Assembly (NCBI GenBank): GCA_049663805.1
Contig: JBATEB010000264.1
Span: 1-25,764, forward strand
Reading direction: 5' to 3'
Length of the DNA stretch: 25,764 nucleotides
From: VBDM01 sp049663805
GTDB lineage: Bacteria; Pseudomonadota; Gammaproteobacteria; Burkholderiales; SG8-39
This document shows, in pieces, positions 12,909 to 20,797 of the stretch. The notes under the pieces were generated by a model. It was given only the letters and a program-made list of their open reading frames with translations, had not been told where the DNA came from and did not search any database. Both the position numbers and the translations under genes were made by a program. Position 1 is the stretch's first letter; each line of letters begins with the position of its first letter.

Positions 12909-13853
12909 ATGAGCAACGACTTGTCGCCTTCCGCGGACCTTTCCTACGCCACGGAGCGCCGCGGCGGCCTCGAGCGCCGCGAGGCGGCCCGCTCGACCGC
13001 AGACCGCCGCGGGGCCGCGCCCGCGTATTCCGCCGGTTTCATCTGGCTGGTCGTTCTCGTCCTCAGCGCGGGCGCGTGGGCCGTCGGCCGGATCGAGCTC
13101 TACACCCCGGGCTCCGATCCCGGGTATTACCTGGGCCTCGTCGGGTCGATCCTCATGGCGACGCTGCTGCTCTACCCGCTGCGCAAGCGCCTGCGCTTCC
13201 TGCGACGGGCCGGCGAACTGCCGCGCTGGTTCAAGCTGCACATGTTTCTGGGAATCGCCGGGCCCGTCCTCGTCATTTACCACTCGACCCTGAAGGTGAG
13301 CTCGCTCAACGCGGCCGTCGCGTTCTACAGCATGCTGGTCGTGGCCGGAAGCGGCATCATCGGCCGCTTCATCTACACGAAGATTCACAACGGTCTCTAC
13401 GGACGCCAGGTCACGCTGCGCGAGCGCCAGGCCCACCTCGGCCTCTCGGGCGAATCGGTGAAATCCAAATTCCATTTTGCGCCCCGGACGGAGCAGCGCC
13501 TCAGGGCTCTGGAAGCCTATGTCACCGGCGAAACCCAGCGCGGATTTATCGGCCTGCGACGCTCCGTCGCCGTAGCGCTGCGGGTGCGCTGGGTGTACTG
13601 GCGCAGCATGCGCGAAGTGCGGCGCATTCTCTCGCGGGCCGCGGTCGAGCGCCGCTGGGCGCCGCAGGAGCGGGCGCATCGGATTCGCGTGGCGCGGCGC
13701 ATGCTCGAGGGATACCTGGGCGAGCTGCAGGAAGTGGCGCAGTTCCGCACCTATGAACGCCTGTTCTCCCTCTGGCACGTCCTGCACGTCCCTTTCGTCT
13801 TCATGCTGGTGTTGAGCACGATCGTCCATGTCGTCGCCGTGCACATGTATTGA
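12909..13853 (+). CDS. Transmembrane di-heme b-type electron-transfer protein (ferric-reductase-like pattern)
   Basis: This 314-residue protein has an Arg-rich cytoplasmic lead. Membrane helices lie at about 42-60, 74-91, 108-127, 136-157 and 286-313, with a charged region (160-282) before the last. His111 (FKLHMF) and His125 (VIYHST) are 14 apart in one helix, and His293 (HVLHVP) and His307 (TIVHVV) are 14 apart in another. This H-x13-H pairing in two helices is how ferric reductases and NADPH oxidases hold two stacked b hemes, so transfer of electrons across the inner membrane is the best guess. It lacks their C-terminal FAD/NAD(P)H domains; the divergent flavoprotein could supply that role. 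It is followed at once by the 21-heme cytochrome gene. Overall similarity to a named family is not certain. Confidence 0.72.
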   Translation: MSNDLSPSADLSYATERRGGLERREAARSTADRRGAAPAYSAGFIWLVVLVLSAGAWAVGRIELYTPGSDPGYYLGLVGSILMATLLLYPLRKRLRFLRRAGELPRWFKLHMFLGIAGPVLVIYHSTLKVSSLNAAVAFYSMLVVAGSGIIGRFIYTKIHNGLYGRQVTLRERQAHLGLSGESVKSKFHFAPRTEQRLRALEAYVTGETQRGFIGLRRSVAVALRVRWVYWRSMREVRRILSRAAVERRWAPQERAHRIRVARRMLEGYLGELQEVAQFRTYERLFSLWHVLHVPFVFMLVLSTIVHVVAVHMY

Positions 13854-13861
13854 GCGCGGCC

Positions 13862-15445
13862 ATGCCGAGACGACGGATCGCCGCCGCCTGGGCCCTGCTG
13901 CTGCTCGCCTCAGGCGCGGTCGCGCAGAACCTTGAAACCGCGATCATGCCGGGTCAGGTCATTCAGGGACACGCCAAGCTCGAGGCAGCGTGCAAGAACT
14001 GCCACGTGCGCTTCAACCGGGCCGCGCAGAGCGGCTTGTGCGCCGATTGCCACAAGGACATCGCCAGGGACGTATCCCGGCGGCGCGGTTTCCACGGCCG
14101 TCTCCGGGACAAGGAATGCCGCGCGTGCCATACCGATCACAAGGGACGAAACGCGAAAATCGCGCCCATCGACGCCGGCACCTTCGATCATCGCCAGACC
14201 GACTTTGCGCTGAAAGGCGCCCACGCCTCGTCCAAGGTGGAGTGCCGCGCCTGCCACGTGCCGAAGAAGAAATACCGCGAGATACCGTCGGACTGCTACG
14301 GCTGCCACAGGAAGGACGACAAGCACAAGCGCAAGCTCGGCACCACGTGCGCCGACTGCCACACCGAGAAGAACTGGAAGGAGACGCGCTTCGACCACGG
14401 CAAGACCCGGTTCCCGCTGAGGAACGGACACGCCGACGTTGCCTGCGATTCCTGCCACAAGACGAAGGATTTCAAGGGCGCGCCGCTCGCGTGCATCGGG
14501 TGCCACCGGAAGGACGATGAGCGCAAGGGCCATCAGGGCAGGTTCGGGCAGAAATGCGAAACCTGCCACACCGACAGGGACTGGAAAACGACCAGGTTCA
14601 ACCATGACCGGACCCGGTACCCGCTCAAGGGCAGGCATCAGCGTGCCAAGTGCGAGTCCTGCCACACGGGAATTCTCTATCAGGAGAAACTCGAGACGGC
14701 CTGCGTCGCCTGCCACAGGAAAGACGACCAGAAGAACGGGCACAAGGGCCGCTTCGGCGAAAAATGCGAAAGCTGCCACACCGAGCGGGACTGGGCGAGT
14801 TCGACTTTCGATCATGAGCGTCAAACGAAGTATCCGCTCAGAGGCAAGCACGCTCGGGCGAAGTGCGCCGCGTGCCACACGGGCATTCTGTACAGGGAGA
14901 ATCTGGCCACGACCTGCGTCTCCTGCCACAGGAAGGACGACAAGCACAAGGGCCAGCTCGGACCGACGTGCGAGTCCTGCCACAACGAAGCGAACTGGCG
15001 GCGGACGCAATTCGATCACGGCATCACCCGCTTTCCGCTGCTCGGCAGGCACGCCGGCGTCAAGTGCGAGGCTTGCCACAAGACTGCGCAGTACAAGGAC
15101 GCCGGGACGGACTGCTACTCCTGCCACCGCAAGGACGACAAGCATAAGCTGCGGCTCGGGCCGCTGTGCGAGGAATGCCACAACGCGCGCAGCTGGAAGC
15201 AATGGAATTTCGATCACAACAAGCGCACCCGGTTCGTCCTGGACGGCAAGCACGCGGGCCTGGATTGCCATGCCTGCCACAAGTTTCCGGTTCGCGGACG
15301 TGCGGTCATTCCGGTCACCTGCGTGAGCTGCCACGAAGACCGGGACGTCCACAACGGCGGCTTCGGACGTCAGTGCGAGCGCTGCCACGTTTCGAGTACG
15401 TTCAAGACCATCAGGCCGGGGGCCGCCGGCCGCCTGTTCCGATGA
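13862..15445 (+). CDS. Exported 21-heme cytochrome c with tri-heme repeats
   Basis: From the ATG at 13862 this is 527 residues. A signal peptide (about 1-21, ending GAVAQ) is followed by 21 CxxCH heme sites, the first at Cys44. From the fifth site on, the chain repeats a 66-71 residue unit about five times. The unit reads CxxCHRKDDxH, then a C-x-x-CH with W 5-6 residues on, then FDHxxTxFPLxGxHA, then CxxCH. The extra His in FDH and GxHA are likely distal heme ligands. This is a cytochrome c3-related multiheme chain with dense, near-regular spacing suited to carrying electrons over a distance in or across the periplasm. A TTG at 13850 overlapping the previous stop is an alternative start. There are only 13 bases to the next gene, so the two are surely one operon. 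Confidence 0.9.
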   Translation: MPRRRIAAAWALLLLASGAVAQNLETAIMPGQVIQGHAKLEAACKNCHVRFNRAAQSGLCADCHKDIARDVSRRRGFHGRLRDKECRACHTDHKGRNAKIAPIDAGTFDHRQTDFALKGAHASSKVECRACHVPKKKYREIPSDCYGCHRKDDKHKRKLGTTCADCHTEKNWKETRFDHGKTRFPLRNGHADVACDSCHKTKDFKGAPLACIGCHRKDDERKGHQGRFGQKCETCHTDRDWKTTRFNHDRTRYPLKGRHQRAKCESCHTGILYQEKLETACVACHRKDDQKNGHKGRFGEKCESCHTERDWASSTFDHERQTKYPLRGKHARAKCAACHTGILYRENLATTCVSCHRKDDKHKGQLGPTCESCHNEANWRRTQFDHGITRFPLLGRHAGVKCEACHKTAQYKDAGTDCYSCHRKDDKHKLRLGPLCEECHNARSWKQWNFDHNKRTRFVLDGKHAGLDCHACHKFPVRGRAVIPVTCVSCHEDRDVHNGGFGRQCERCHVSSTFKTIRPGAAGRLFR

Positions 15446-15458
15446 AAGGAGATGCGCC

Positions 15459-16580
15459 ATGAGGTCCATCTACGTGAGCCGTCTGGTTCGATTCACACTC
15501 GCTGGCGCCGTGGCGATCGCGGCTCTGGCGCAGGCGGGTTCCTCCTTCGCTCAGCAGAAAGGCCGCGGCACTTTCGACCATCTGCGCACGAGTTTCCCGC
15601 TGACCGGCGTTCACGCCATCACACCCTGCGAGAGCTGCCACATCGGCGGCCAGATGGCCGGCACGCCGAGACAGTGCGACTATTGCCACAGGGCCGGCAG
15701 CCGTATCGCCACCACCGTGAAGCCCGCCCGGCACGTTCAGACGAACGAGGCTTGCGACGTCTGCCATCGTTCCTCCGCCACGTGGACGGGGGCGCGCTTC
15801 TCCCACGTTACGGTCACCCCGGGAAGCTGCTTCTCCTGCCATAACGGAGGCATGGCGAGCGGCAAGCCGGGCAACCACGTCGCGACCGCGATGTCGTGCG
15901 ACAGCTGCCATCGAACCACGGCCTGGACGCCGGCGGCGGGATTCAGCCATGCGAGCGTCATGCCGGGGACCTGCGCCACCTGCCACGGCGTGAGCGCGAC
16001 CGGGAAGCCCGCACGGCACGTGGTGACGACGGCTTCGTGCGACGCCTGTCACCGCACCACCGCGTGGATCCCGGCGACTTTCAGTCACGCCGGCGTGCTT
16101 CCGGGAAGCTGCGCCACCTGCCACGGCGTGAGCGCGACCGGAAAGCCCGCCGGGCACGTGGCGACGACGGCTTCGTGCGACACCTGTCACCGCACGACGG
16201 CGTGGATTCCGGCGACGTTCAATCACGCCGGCGTGCTTCCGGGAACCTGCGGGACCTGTCACGTCCAGGGAGGGTCGGGTCTCGCGAAGCCGGCCAACCA
16301 CATTCCCTACGAGACCCAACTGCTTGCCGGCGCGAGCCTGAGCTGCGACGCCTGTCACAAGAGCACGACCAGCTTTACGAGCCAGACGATGAATCACAAC
16401 AACAGTTCGGGGAACGGCGCGGGCTGGTGCAAGGGCTGCCATCTGAGCGGAACGAACTATCTCGGCACCATGCAAAAGAGGTCGTTGACCCATGAAAGGA
16501 GCACCGGGGTGACGGACTGCTCCCAGTCCGGCTGCCACCGGCCCCTGGGTACCCAAGGCTCAACCTACCGAAGCTGGTAG
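15459..16580 (+). CDS. Exported 12- or 13-heme cytochrome c with internal repeats
   Basis: This 373-residue protein has a signal peptide (about 1-31, ending SSFAQ), 12 canonical CxxCH sites and one CSQSGCH (CX4CH) near the C-terminus. CX4CH binds heme in some cytochromes c3, so 13 hemes are possible. It opens with GTFDHLRTSFPLTGVHA, the same element that repeats in the 21-heme neighbour. The middle is built of 46-48 residue units of the form TCATCHGVSATGKPAxHV, then SCDxCHRTTAWIPATF, then NHAGVLPG, with His before each heme pair as likely ligands. AAGGAG at 15447-15452 is a good ribosome site. It is probably the next relay after the 21-heme protein, or an outer-membrane or extracellular member of the chain. 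Confidence 0.9.
   Translation: MRSIYVSRLVRFTLAGAVAIAALAQAGSSFAQQKGRGTFDHLRTSFPLTGVHAITPCESCHIGGQMAGTPRQCDYCHRAGSRIATTVKPARHVQTNEACDVCHRSSATWTGARFSHVTVTPGSCFSCHNGGMASGKPGNHVATAMSCDSCHRTTAWTPAAGFSHASVMPGTCATCHGVSATGKPARHVVTTASCDACHRTTAWIPATFSHAGVLPGSCATCHGVSATGKPAGHVATTASCDTCHRTTAWIPATFNHAGVLPGTCGTCHVQGGSGLAKPANHIPYETQLLAGASLSCDACHKSTTSFTSQTMNHNNSSGNGAGWCKGCHLSGTNYLGTMQKRSLTHERSTGVTDCSQSGCHRPLGTQGSTYRSW
15971..16246 (+). repeat. Two tandem 138-bp copies inside the 13-heme cytochrome gene
   Basis: The segment 15971-16108 is followed directly by 16109-16246, the same 138 bases with about a dozen differences by eye, each encoding 46 residues and two heme sites. A weaker copy 144 bases long precedes it (from 15827), and a partial copy follows at 16247. 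Close DNA identity, including silent positions, suggests recent duplication and a gene that can gain or lose heme pairs by recombination. Confidence 0.85.
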
Positions 16581-16592
16581 GCCGCACGGAAA

Positions 16593-17087
16593 ATGGAATC
16601 GGGTTCGAATCGGAATCGCGTGTTCCGGAGAATTTTGCTGGCCCTTCTCGCCGCCACCTCGCTGGACTCCGCGACGGGACTCGCCGAGGTCATCGACAAT
16701 ATCGTGATCGAGCGGCATGACTCGACGGCGAGGATCCGGCTGCACCTCACCTCGCCGGTGCACTACATCCGCCACTACATCTCCGGGGACGGCGATGCGG
16801 TCAACGTTTACCTGCAGGCGCTCGCGCCGCTGAGCTTCGGCGAGGGGGCGATTCCCGACGAGGTCAGGTATTCGCCGAAAAACACTCAGGTCCCGCGTTT
16901 TACCGTAAGGGTTTCGCTCGATCCGCGCTGCGAACCGGTACCCCACCCGGTCTGCATCGTCATCCAGTTTGCGCGCGCGACCCGCGTGGAGCTTCGCCTG
17001 GGCGAAGACCGTCGCAGCCTGTTGCTCGAACTGCCCGTTGCGTCCGAGGAGGACGAACGTCGCGCAAGCACGGGGGAAAGAACCTGA
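16593..17087 (+). CDS. Small exported beta-rich protein, possibly AMIN-like
   Basis: This 164-residue protein begins with a leader (RVFRRILLALLAATSLDSATGLAEV) and continues with beta strands: VIDNIVIERHDSTARIRLHL, VHYIRHYIS, DAVNVYLQALAPL, RFTVRVSLDP, VCIVIQFARATRVELRLGED and SLLLELPV. The pattern of short paired strands recalls AMIN domains, which bind cell-wall or secretin partners, but the match is loose. Two Cys (about 112 and 120) may pair. A GTG at 16620 is an alternative start giving a shorter leader. It sits 12 bases after the 13-heme gene and 26 bases before the SPOR-TPR-barrel gene, so it is probably part of the same complex, perhaps linking cytochromes to the outer-membrane protein. 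Confidence 0.65.
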   Translation: MESGSNRNRVFRRILLALLAATSLDSATGLAEVIDNIVIERHDSTARIRLHLTSPVHYIRHYISGDGDAVNVYLQALAPLSFGEGAIPDEVRYSPKNTQVPRFTVRVSLDPRCEPVPHPVCIVIQFARATRVELRLGEDRRSLLLELPVASEEDERRASTGERT

Positions 17088-17113
17088 CGCGAAAGCGCTT
17101 GGGGAATCCCGCC

Positions 17114-19234
17114 ATGATCCTGCGCGGTTTCCTTTCGCTCGCACTCGCGCTCGTGCTGGCGACGGCGGCGACTCAGGCGCGCGCCCAGCGCCGGGCGGCC
17201 CCGGAGCTTCACGTCGTGGTGCTCGCAAGCGTCGCGACCATGGCACAACGCCCGGCCACGGCGCTCCCGGCCGCCTTCCGGCGCAACTCGCTCTACTGGC
17301 GGGTCGTAAAGTCGGGCGGCAAGACGACCTATCAACTGTGTCTCGGATTCTTCGACACCCGTACCCGGGCGGAGCGGGCAAGAGGGCAGCTCGCCAGGAG
17401 CTTTCGCGGCGCGCGCGTGATCAAGGTGAGCTCGAAGGAACGCGAGGACCTTCAGAAGGCGAAGCGAGCGGCGGAGGCTCCTCCCTCGGCCGCAAGACCG
17501 CCGCCGAGTCCGCGGATTGCGGCGGTCCCGGTTCCAAGCGCCGCGCCGCCTCGGCCGGCGCCCCCCTCCGTTCCCCGATCGGCGATGCCGCCGGCACCGG
17601 CCGGTGACGCCGAAGCCCTGATGGCCGAAGGCCGCGCCGCGATCACGCGCGAGGACTACGATGCGGCGATAAGCGCCTTCACGCGCCTGCGCGCTCTGGC
17701 CGAGAACAGCCTTACCCGGGACGCACATGAATTTCTTGCGTATTCATACGAGCGTCGCGGAAACACCGCGCGCGCCAGGCGCGAATACGAGAACTACCTC
17801 AAACGCTACCCGGATGGCGCGGACTCGGTGCGCGTCCGCCAGCGGCTGGCGAACCTGAGCGCCGCGCCGCAGCGGGTGGCGCTGCGAGCGCCGGTACAAA
17901 GGCAGCGCGGCTGGCGGTCGTTCACCTCGGGCAGCGTGTCGCAGTTCTATTACCGCGGAAACAGCACGATCGATACGCAACAGACGCAGGTAGTCGCCAA
18001 TACGCTCGATCGCACCACGCTGTCGCTCACCGATCAGTCGGCGCTCATCAGCACCCTCGACCTGAGTGCCCGCTTCCTCGACGACACACACGACAACCGG
18101 GTGGTCTTCCGCGACATGGACACGCGTAACTTCATCAGCGGACAAAGGAGCATCAATCGGCTGAACGCCGCGTACTACGACTACAAGTACAAGCCGGGCG
18201 ACGTCTCGGCGCGCCTTGGGCGGCAGCCGGGCAACAGCGGCGGCCTGCTCGGGCGCTTCGACGGCGCGCTGTTCGGATACGGACTGATGCCCGGCCTGCG
18301 CCTCAATCTGGTGGGCGGCAGCCCGGTCGAGCAGAGCTTCGACATCGATTCGACCCGCCGTTTCTGGGGAGTCAGTTCCGATATCGGACCGCTCGCCGAG
18401 CGCTGGACGGGGAGTCTCTACACGCTGCGGCAGACCGTGGACGGAATCGCCGATCGCGAGGCGGCGGGCATCGAGGCGCGCTACTTCACGCCGCAGGGAT
18501 ACTTCGCCTCGATGGTGGACTACGACACGCTCTTTCGCCACGTCAATATTGCCACGATGCAGGGAAACTGGATCGCACCCTGGAAGACCTCCTACAACGT
18601 CCTGCTCGATTACCGCATGACGCCGACGCTGCAAACGAGCACCGCGGTCATCGGCGAAACTTCGACTTCGATCCGGACATTGCTCGAAACCTACAGCGAA
18701 GACGAGTTGCGCCAGCGCGCGCGCGCGCTCACTGCGCGGTCCGCGTTCGCCTCGGCCGGATTCACGCACCCGGTGACGCGCGAGTGGCAGTTCGGCGCCG
18801 ATTTTCGCGCGTCGCGTGTCTCCCATACCGACGGCACCAACATCATCCCGGCCATCCCGGGCACCGGCTACGTCTATACCCTCACGGGCCAGGCCATCGG
18901 CACGAGCATTTTCGCGACGCGCGATGTAACGGTCGTCGCTTTGAGCCGGGTTTCGGCGCCCACTTACACGGGCTCGGCCGCGCGCCTCAACAGCCGCGTC
19001 CCGCTCGGCGCGGATTGGTCGCTGGACGGCTCGGCGTTCTGGTACGGGCAGACCAACGAGGACGGCAGCAGGCTGCAGCGCATCTCCCCCACGCTTCGAC
19101 TGAGCTACCGCTGGGGAAACAACGTGAGCTTCGAGGCCGAACTCGGCGCGGAGAGCGGCAAGGCAAAAAGTGCGACCAGCGAGGAGACCACCCGGCGCAG
19201 TTTCTTCTCCCTGGGCTACCGCTGGGACTTCTAG
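17114..19234 (+). CDS. Exported SPOR-TPR-outer-membrane beta-barrel protein
   Basis: From the ATG at 17114 this is 706 residues. A signal peptide (about 1-23) leads to a SPOR-like domain (about 30-110; YQLCLGFFDTRTRAERARGQL is the diagnostic strand-helix). An Ala/Pro-rich linker (about 120-165) follows, then two or three TPR-like helices (about 168-255; ALMAEGRAAITREDYDAAISAFTRL and ARREYENYLKRYPDG). The last 430 residues are beta-rich with many aromatic strand ends, closing FFSLGYRWDF, the C-terminal Phe signature of outer-membrane barrels. SPOR domains bind stripped peptidoglycan, so the protein may tie the wall to the outer membrane. In this operon it is the best candidate for the outer-membrane part of the electron path, comparable in role but not in sequence to MtrB/PioB. 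TTG at 17099 is a less likely start. Confidence 0.8.
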   Translation: MILRGFLSLALALVLATAATQARAQRRAAPELHVVVLASVATMAQRPATALPAAFRRNSLYWRVVKSGGKTTYQLCLGFFDTRTRAERARGQLARSFRGARVIKVSSKEREDLQKAKRAAEAPPSAARPPPSPRIAAVPVPSAAPPRPAPPSVPRSAMPPAPAGDAEALMAEGRAAITREDYDAAISAFTRLRALAENSLTRDAHEFLAYSYERRGNTARARREYENYLKRYPDGADSVRVRQRLANLSAAPQRVALRAPVQRQRGWRSFTSGSVSQFYYRGNSTIDTQQTQVVANTLDRTTLSLTDQSALISTLDLSARFLDDTHDNRVVFRDMDTRNFISGQRSINRLNAAYYDYKYKPGDVSARLGRQPGNSGGLLGRFDGALFGYGLMPGLRLNLVGGSPVEQSFDIDSTRRFWGVSSDIGPLAERWTGSLYTLRQTVDGIADREAAGIEARYFTPQGYFASMVDYDTLFRHVNIATMQGNWIAPWKTSYNVLLDYRMTPTLQTSTAVIGETSTSIRTLLETYSEDELRQRARALTARSAFASAGFTHPVTREWQFGADFRASRVSHTDGTNIIPAIPGTGYVYTLTGQAIGTSIFATRDVTVVALSRVSAPTYTGSAARLNSRVPLGADWSLDGSAFWYGQTNEDGSRLQRISPTLRLSYRWGNNVSFEAELGAESGKAKSATSEETTRRSFFSLGYRWDF

Positions 19235-19241
19235 GGAAGCT

Positions 19242-19823
19242 CTAGCGCGAGAAAGGAAAGCCGCGGCGGCGGTACTGGATCACCAGCCACCCGCCGAGCA
19301 TGCCGCCGAGATGCGCGAAGTGCGCCACGCCCGCGGCGGTTCCGGTGACACCGAGAACCAGCTCGAGCGCGCCGAACAGGAGCACGAAGTATCTGGCCTG
19401 CATCGGGATCGGCGGAAAGATGAGGACCACCATGCGGCGCGGGAAATACATTCCGAAGGCGAGCAGCAGCCCGTAGACCCCGCCCGAGGCGCCAATGGTC
19501 GGAAAGGGCGGGCCGCCGACGATCGCGGTGAAGACCAGTTGGGAGAGCGCCGCCGAGATCACGCTGGCGAGGTAGAAAGCGAGGAAGTAGCGCGAGCCGA
19601 ACAGCCGCTCGATGTCGCTGCCGAACATGTACAGCGCGAGCATGTTGAAGAAGATGTGCCCGATCCCGCCGTGCAGGAAGCCGTAGCTGACCAGCTGCCA
19701 GGGGGCGAATCCGTGGCCCAGCGGCCACAGGGCGAACAAGGCCTCCAGCAGCCCGCCGCCCGCCGACTGCAGCAGGAACAAGGCGATATTGGCGATCAGG
19801 AGCGCCTGGGTGACGGGAGGCAT
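19242..19823 (-). CDS. Rhomboid intramembrane serine protease
   Basis: This 193-residue protein has six predicted membrane helices. It carries the rhomboid signatures FLHGGIGHIFFNMLAL (His51, His56, Asn60), GASGG with catalytic Ser113, and AHFAHLGGMLGG with catalytic His171. The Ser-His dyad is complete. Rhomboids cut single-span membrane proteins within or near the bilayer; the substrate is unknown. The frame remains open far upstream, but homology begins at MPPVTQALLIANIALFLL, so ATG 19823 is chosen despite a poor ribosome site. It converges on the SPOR-TPR-barrel gene, with 7 bases between stops. Confidence 0.92.
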   Translation of the reverse strand: MPPVTQALLIANIALFLLQSAGGGLLEALFALWPLGHGFAPWQLVSYGFLHGGIGHIFFNMLALYMFGSDIERLFGSRYFLAFYLASVISAALSQLVFTAIVGGPPFPTIGASGGVYGLLLAFGMYFPRRMVVLIFPPIPMQARYFVLLFGALELVLGVTGTAAGVAHFAHLGGMLGGWLVIQYRRRGFPFSR

Positions 19824-19894
19824 TTCAGGGTGGCGAGCCGGTGTGAGACCGCGCCCGATGTTCCGCGGGTCCGTGCGCGCGCGCGGTTCGGCAT

Positions 19895-20620
19895 CTAGAG
19901 CGTGTACCTTACCAGTATCCGTGCGAGGCGCGACTTGTCGCTGCTCCAGTTGGCGAATCCCTGGCAGATCTGCTTGGTGGAGTCGGCGTCCGGCCGTTCG
20001 ACGAACTTGTCGGCGAACCGGGCCTGGCCGGCGTCCTGGCCGGCCGGCACCCGCGCTTCGGCCCAGGTCTGCTGCGAATCCTCGGAACGCGTGTACAACA
20101 GCACCTCCTTCACTTTCGCCGATTCCGGGACCCTCGCGCAGACGGCCACGCGGACGGCGTTCTTCTCGGTGCATTCCTCCCTCGCCCCGGGGGCTCCCTC
20201 GGGCTTGCACGGGCCGACGATGACGCTCGCGCTGGCGCCTTCCTCGCCCTGGCGCAGGGCCTCGGCGCGGCGGGTGCCGCTCTCGATCTGCTCGCGCTCG
20301 CTCATGCGGGCGTGTTCCAGGCGCGCCGCGCTCGCGCTGATCTCCGTGAGCCTGGACTGGAGCTCGGCGCGCAGCGAGTCACGGTCGCCGATTCTCAGGG
20401 AAACGAAATACTGCGACAGCGCGAACCCGCCGACCCCGGCGGCGATCACCAGGGCAAAGACGAAAAGAACCGGCCCGCGCCGCGTCTTCTTCGTGATCGG
20501 CTGTCCGCGCTCGCGCTCCTTCATCTCCTTGCGCCAGGACATGCGCAACTGGACCAGCGCGGTGAGAACGGTGCCGCTCGCGACGATCAGCGCCGCGACG
20601 ATCGGATCGGAGAGGTTCAT
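19895..20620 (-). CDS. Hypothetical membrane protein with periplasmic domain
   Basis: I do not recognise this 241-residue protein. It has a membrane helix at about 6-26 (PIVAALIVASGTVLTALVQL), a very basic stretch (WRKEMKERERGQPITKKTRRG) and a second helix at about 50-70. A coiled-coil-like segment (about 76-120) follows, then a mostly beta domain with several Cys (GPCKPEGAPGAREEC, VAVCARV, KQICQGF) that probably form disulfides, suggesting a periplasmic location. The final part VRVAVCARVPESAKVKEVLLYTR and ARILVRYTL looks folded. An upstream extension of the open frame is not protein-like. The ribosome site is poor. Confidence 0.65.
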   Translation of the reverse strand: MNLSDPIVAALIVASGTVLTALVQLRMSWRKEMKERERGQPITKKTRRGPVLFVFALVIAAGVGGFALSQYFVSLRIGDRDSLRAELQSRLTEISASAARLEHARMSEREQIESGTRRAEALRQGEEGASASVIVGPCKPEGAPGAREECTEKNAVRVAVCARVPESAKVKEVLLYTRSEDSQQTWAEARVPAGQDAGQARFADKFVERPDADSTKQICQGFANWSSDKSRLARILVRYTL

Positions 20621-20797
20621 GGCAGCGATGATACGAGATCGGGTCCCCGAAGAAAACGCCCAGCCGGCGGCAGCCGTGATCCGGTGCGCGCGGCGAGTGC
20701 GCGAAATCGGTGATTCGCGGGGAATCGACCGCGACCGTGGAACAGGGATTACACTTACGGGCGATACAAACCGAGTGACGGGCGGGGGAGCGCAGGC

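Noticed and set aside
13910..15469. Long minus-strand open frame opposite the 21-heme cytochrome
   Set aside because: Composition is Val/Ala/Arg-rich with no domain; it is the antisense shadow of the regular CxxCH repeats in a GC-rich gene.
15827..16260. Possible CRISPR-like or satellite repeat
   Set aside because: The repeat is in frame, codes for heme-binding units and has no spacers.
15411..16556. Long minus-strand open frame opposite the 13-heme cytochrome
   Set aside because: It repeats in step with the heme repeats on the other strand and has no protein-like features.
19824..20210. N-terminal extension of the rhomboid frame
   Set aside because: The extra 129 residues are antisense to the next gene and not protein-like; rhomboid homology starts at the ATG at 19823.
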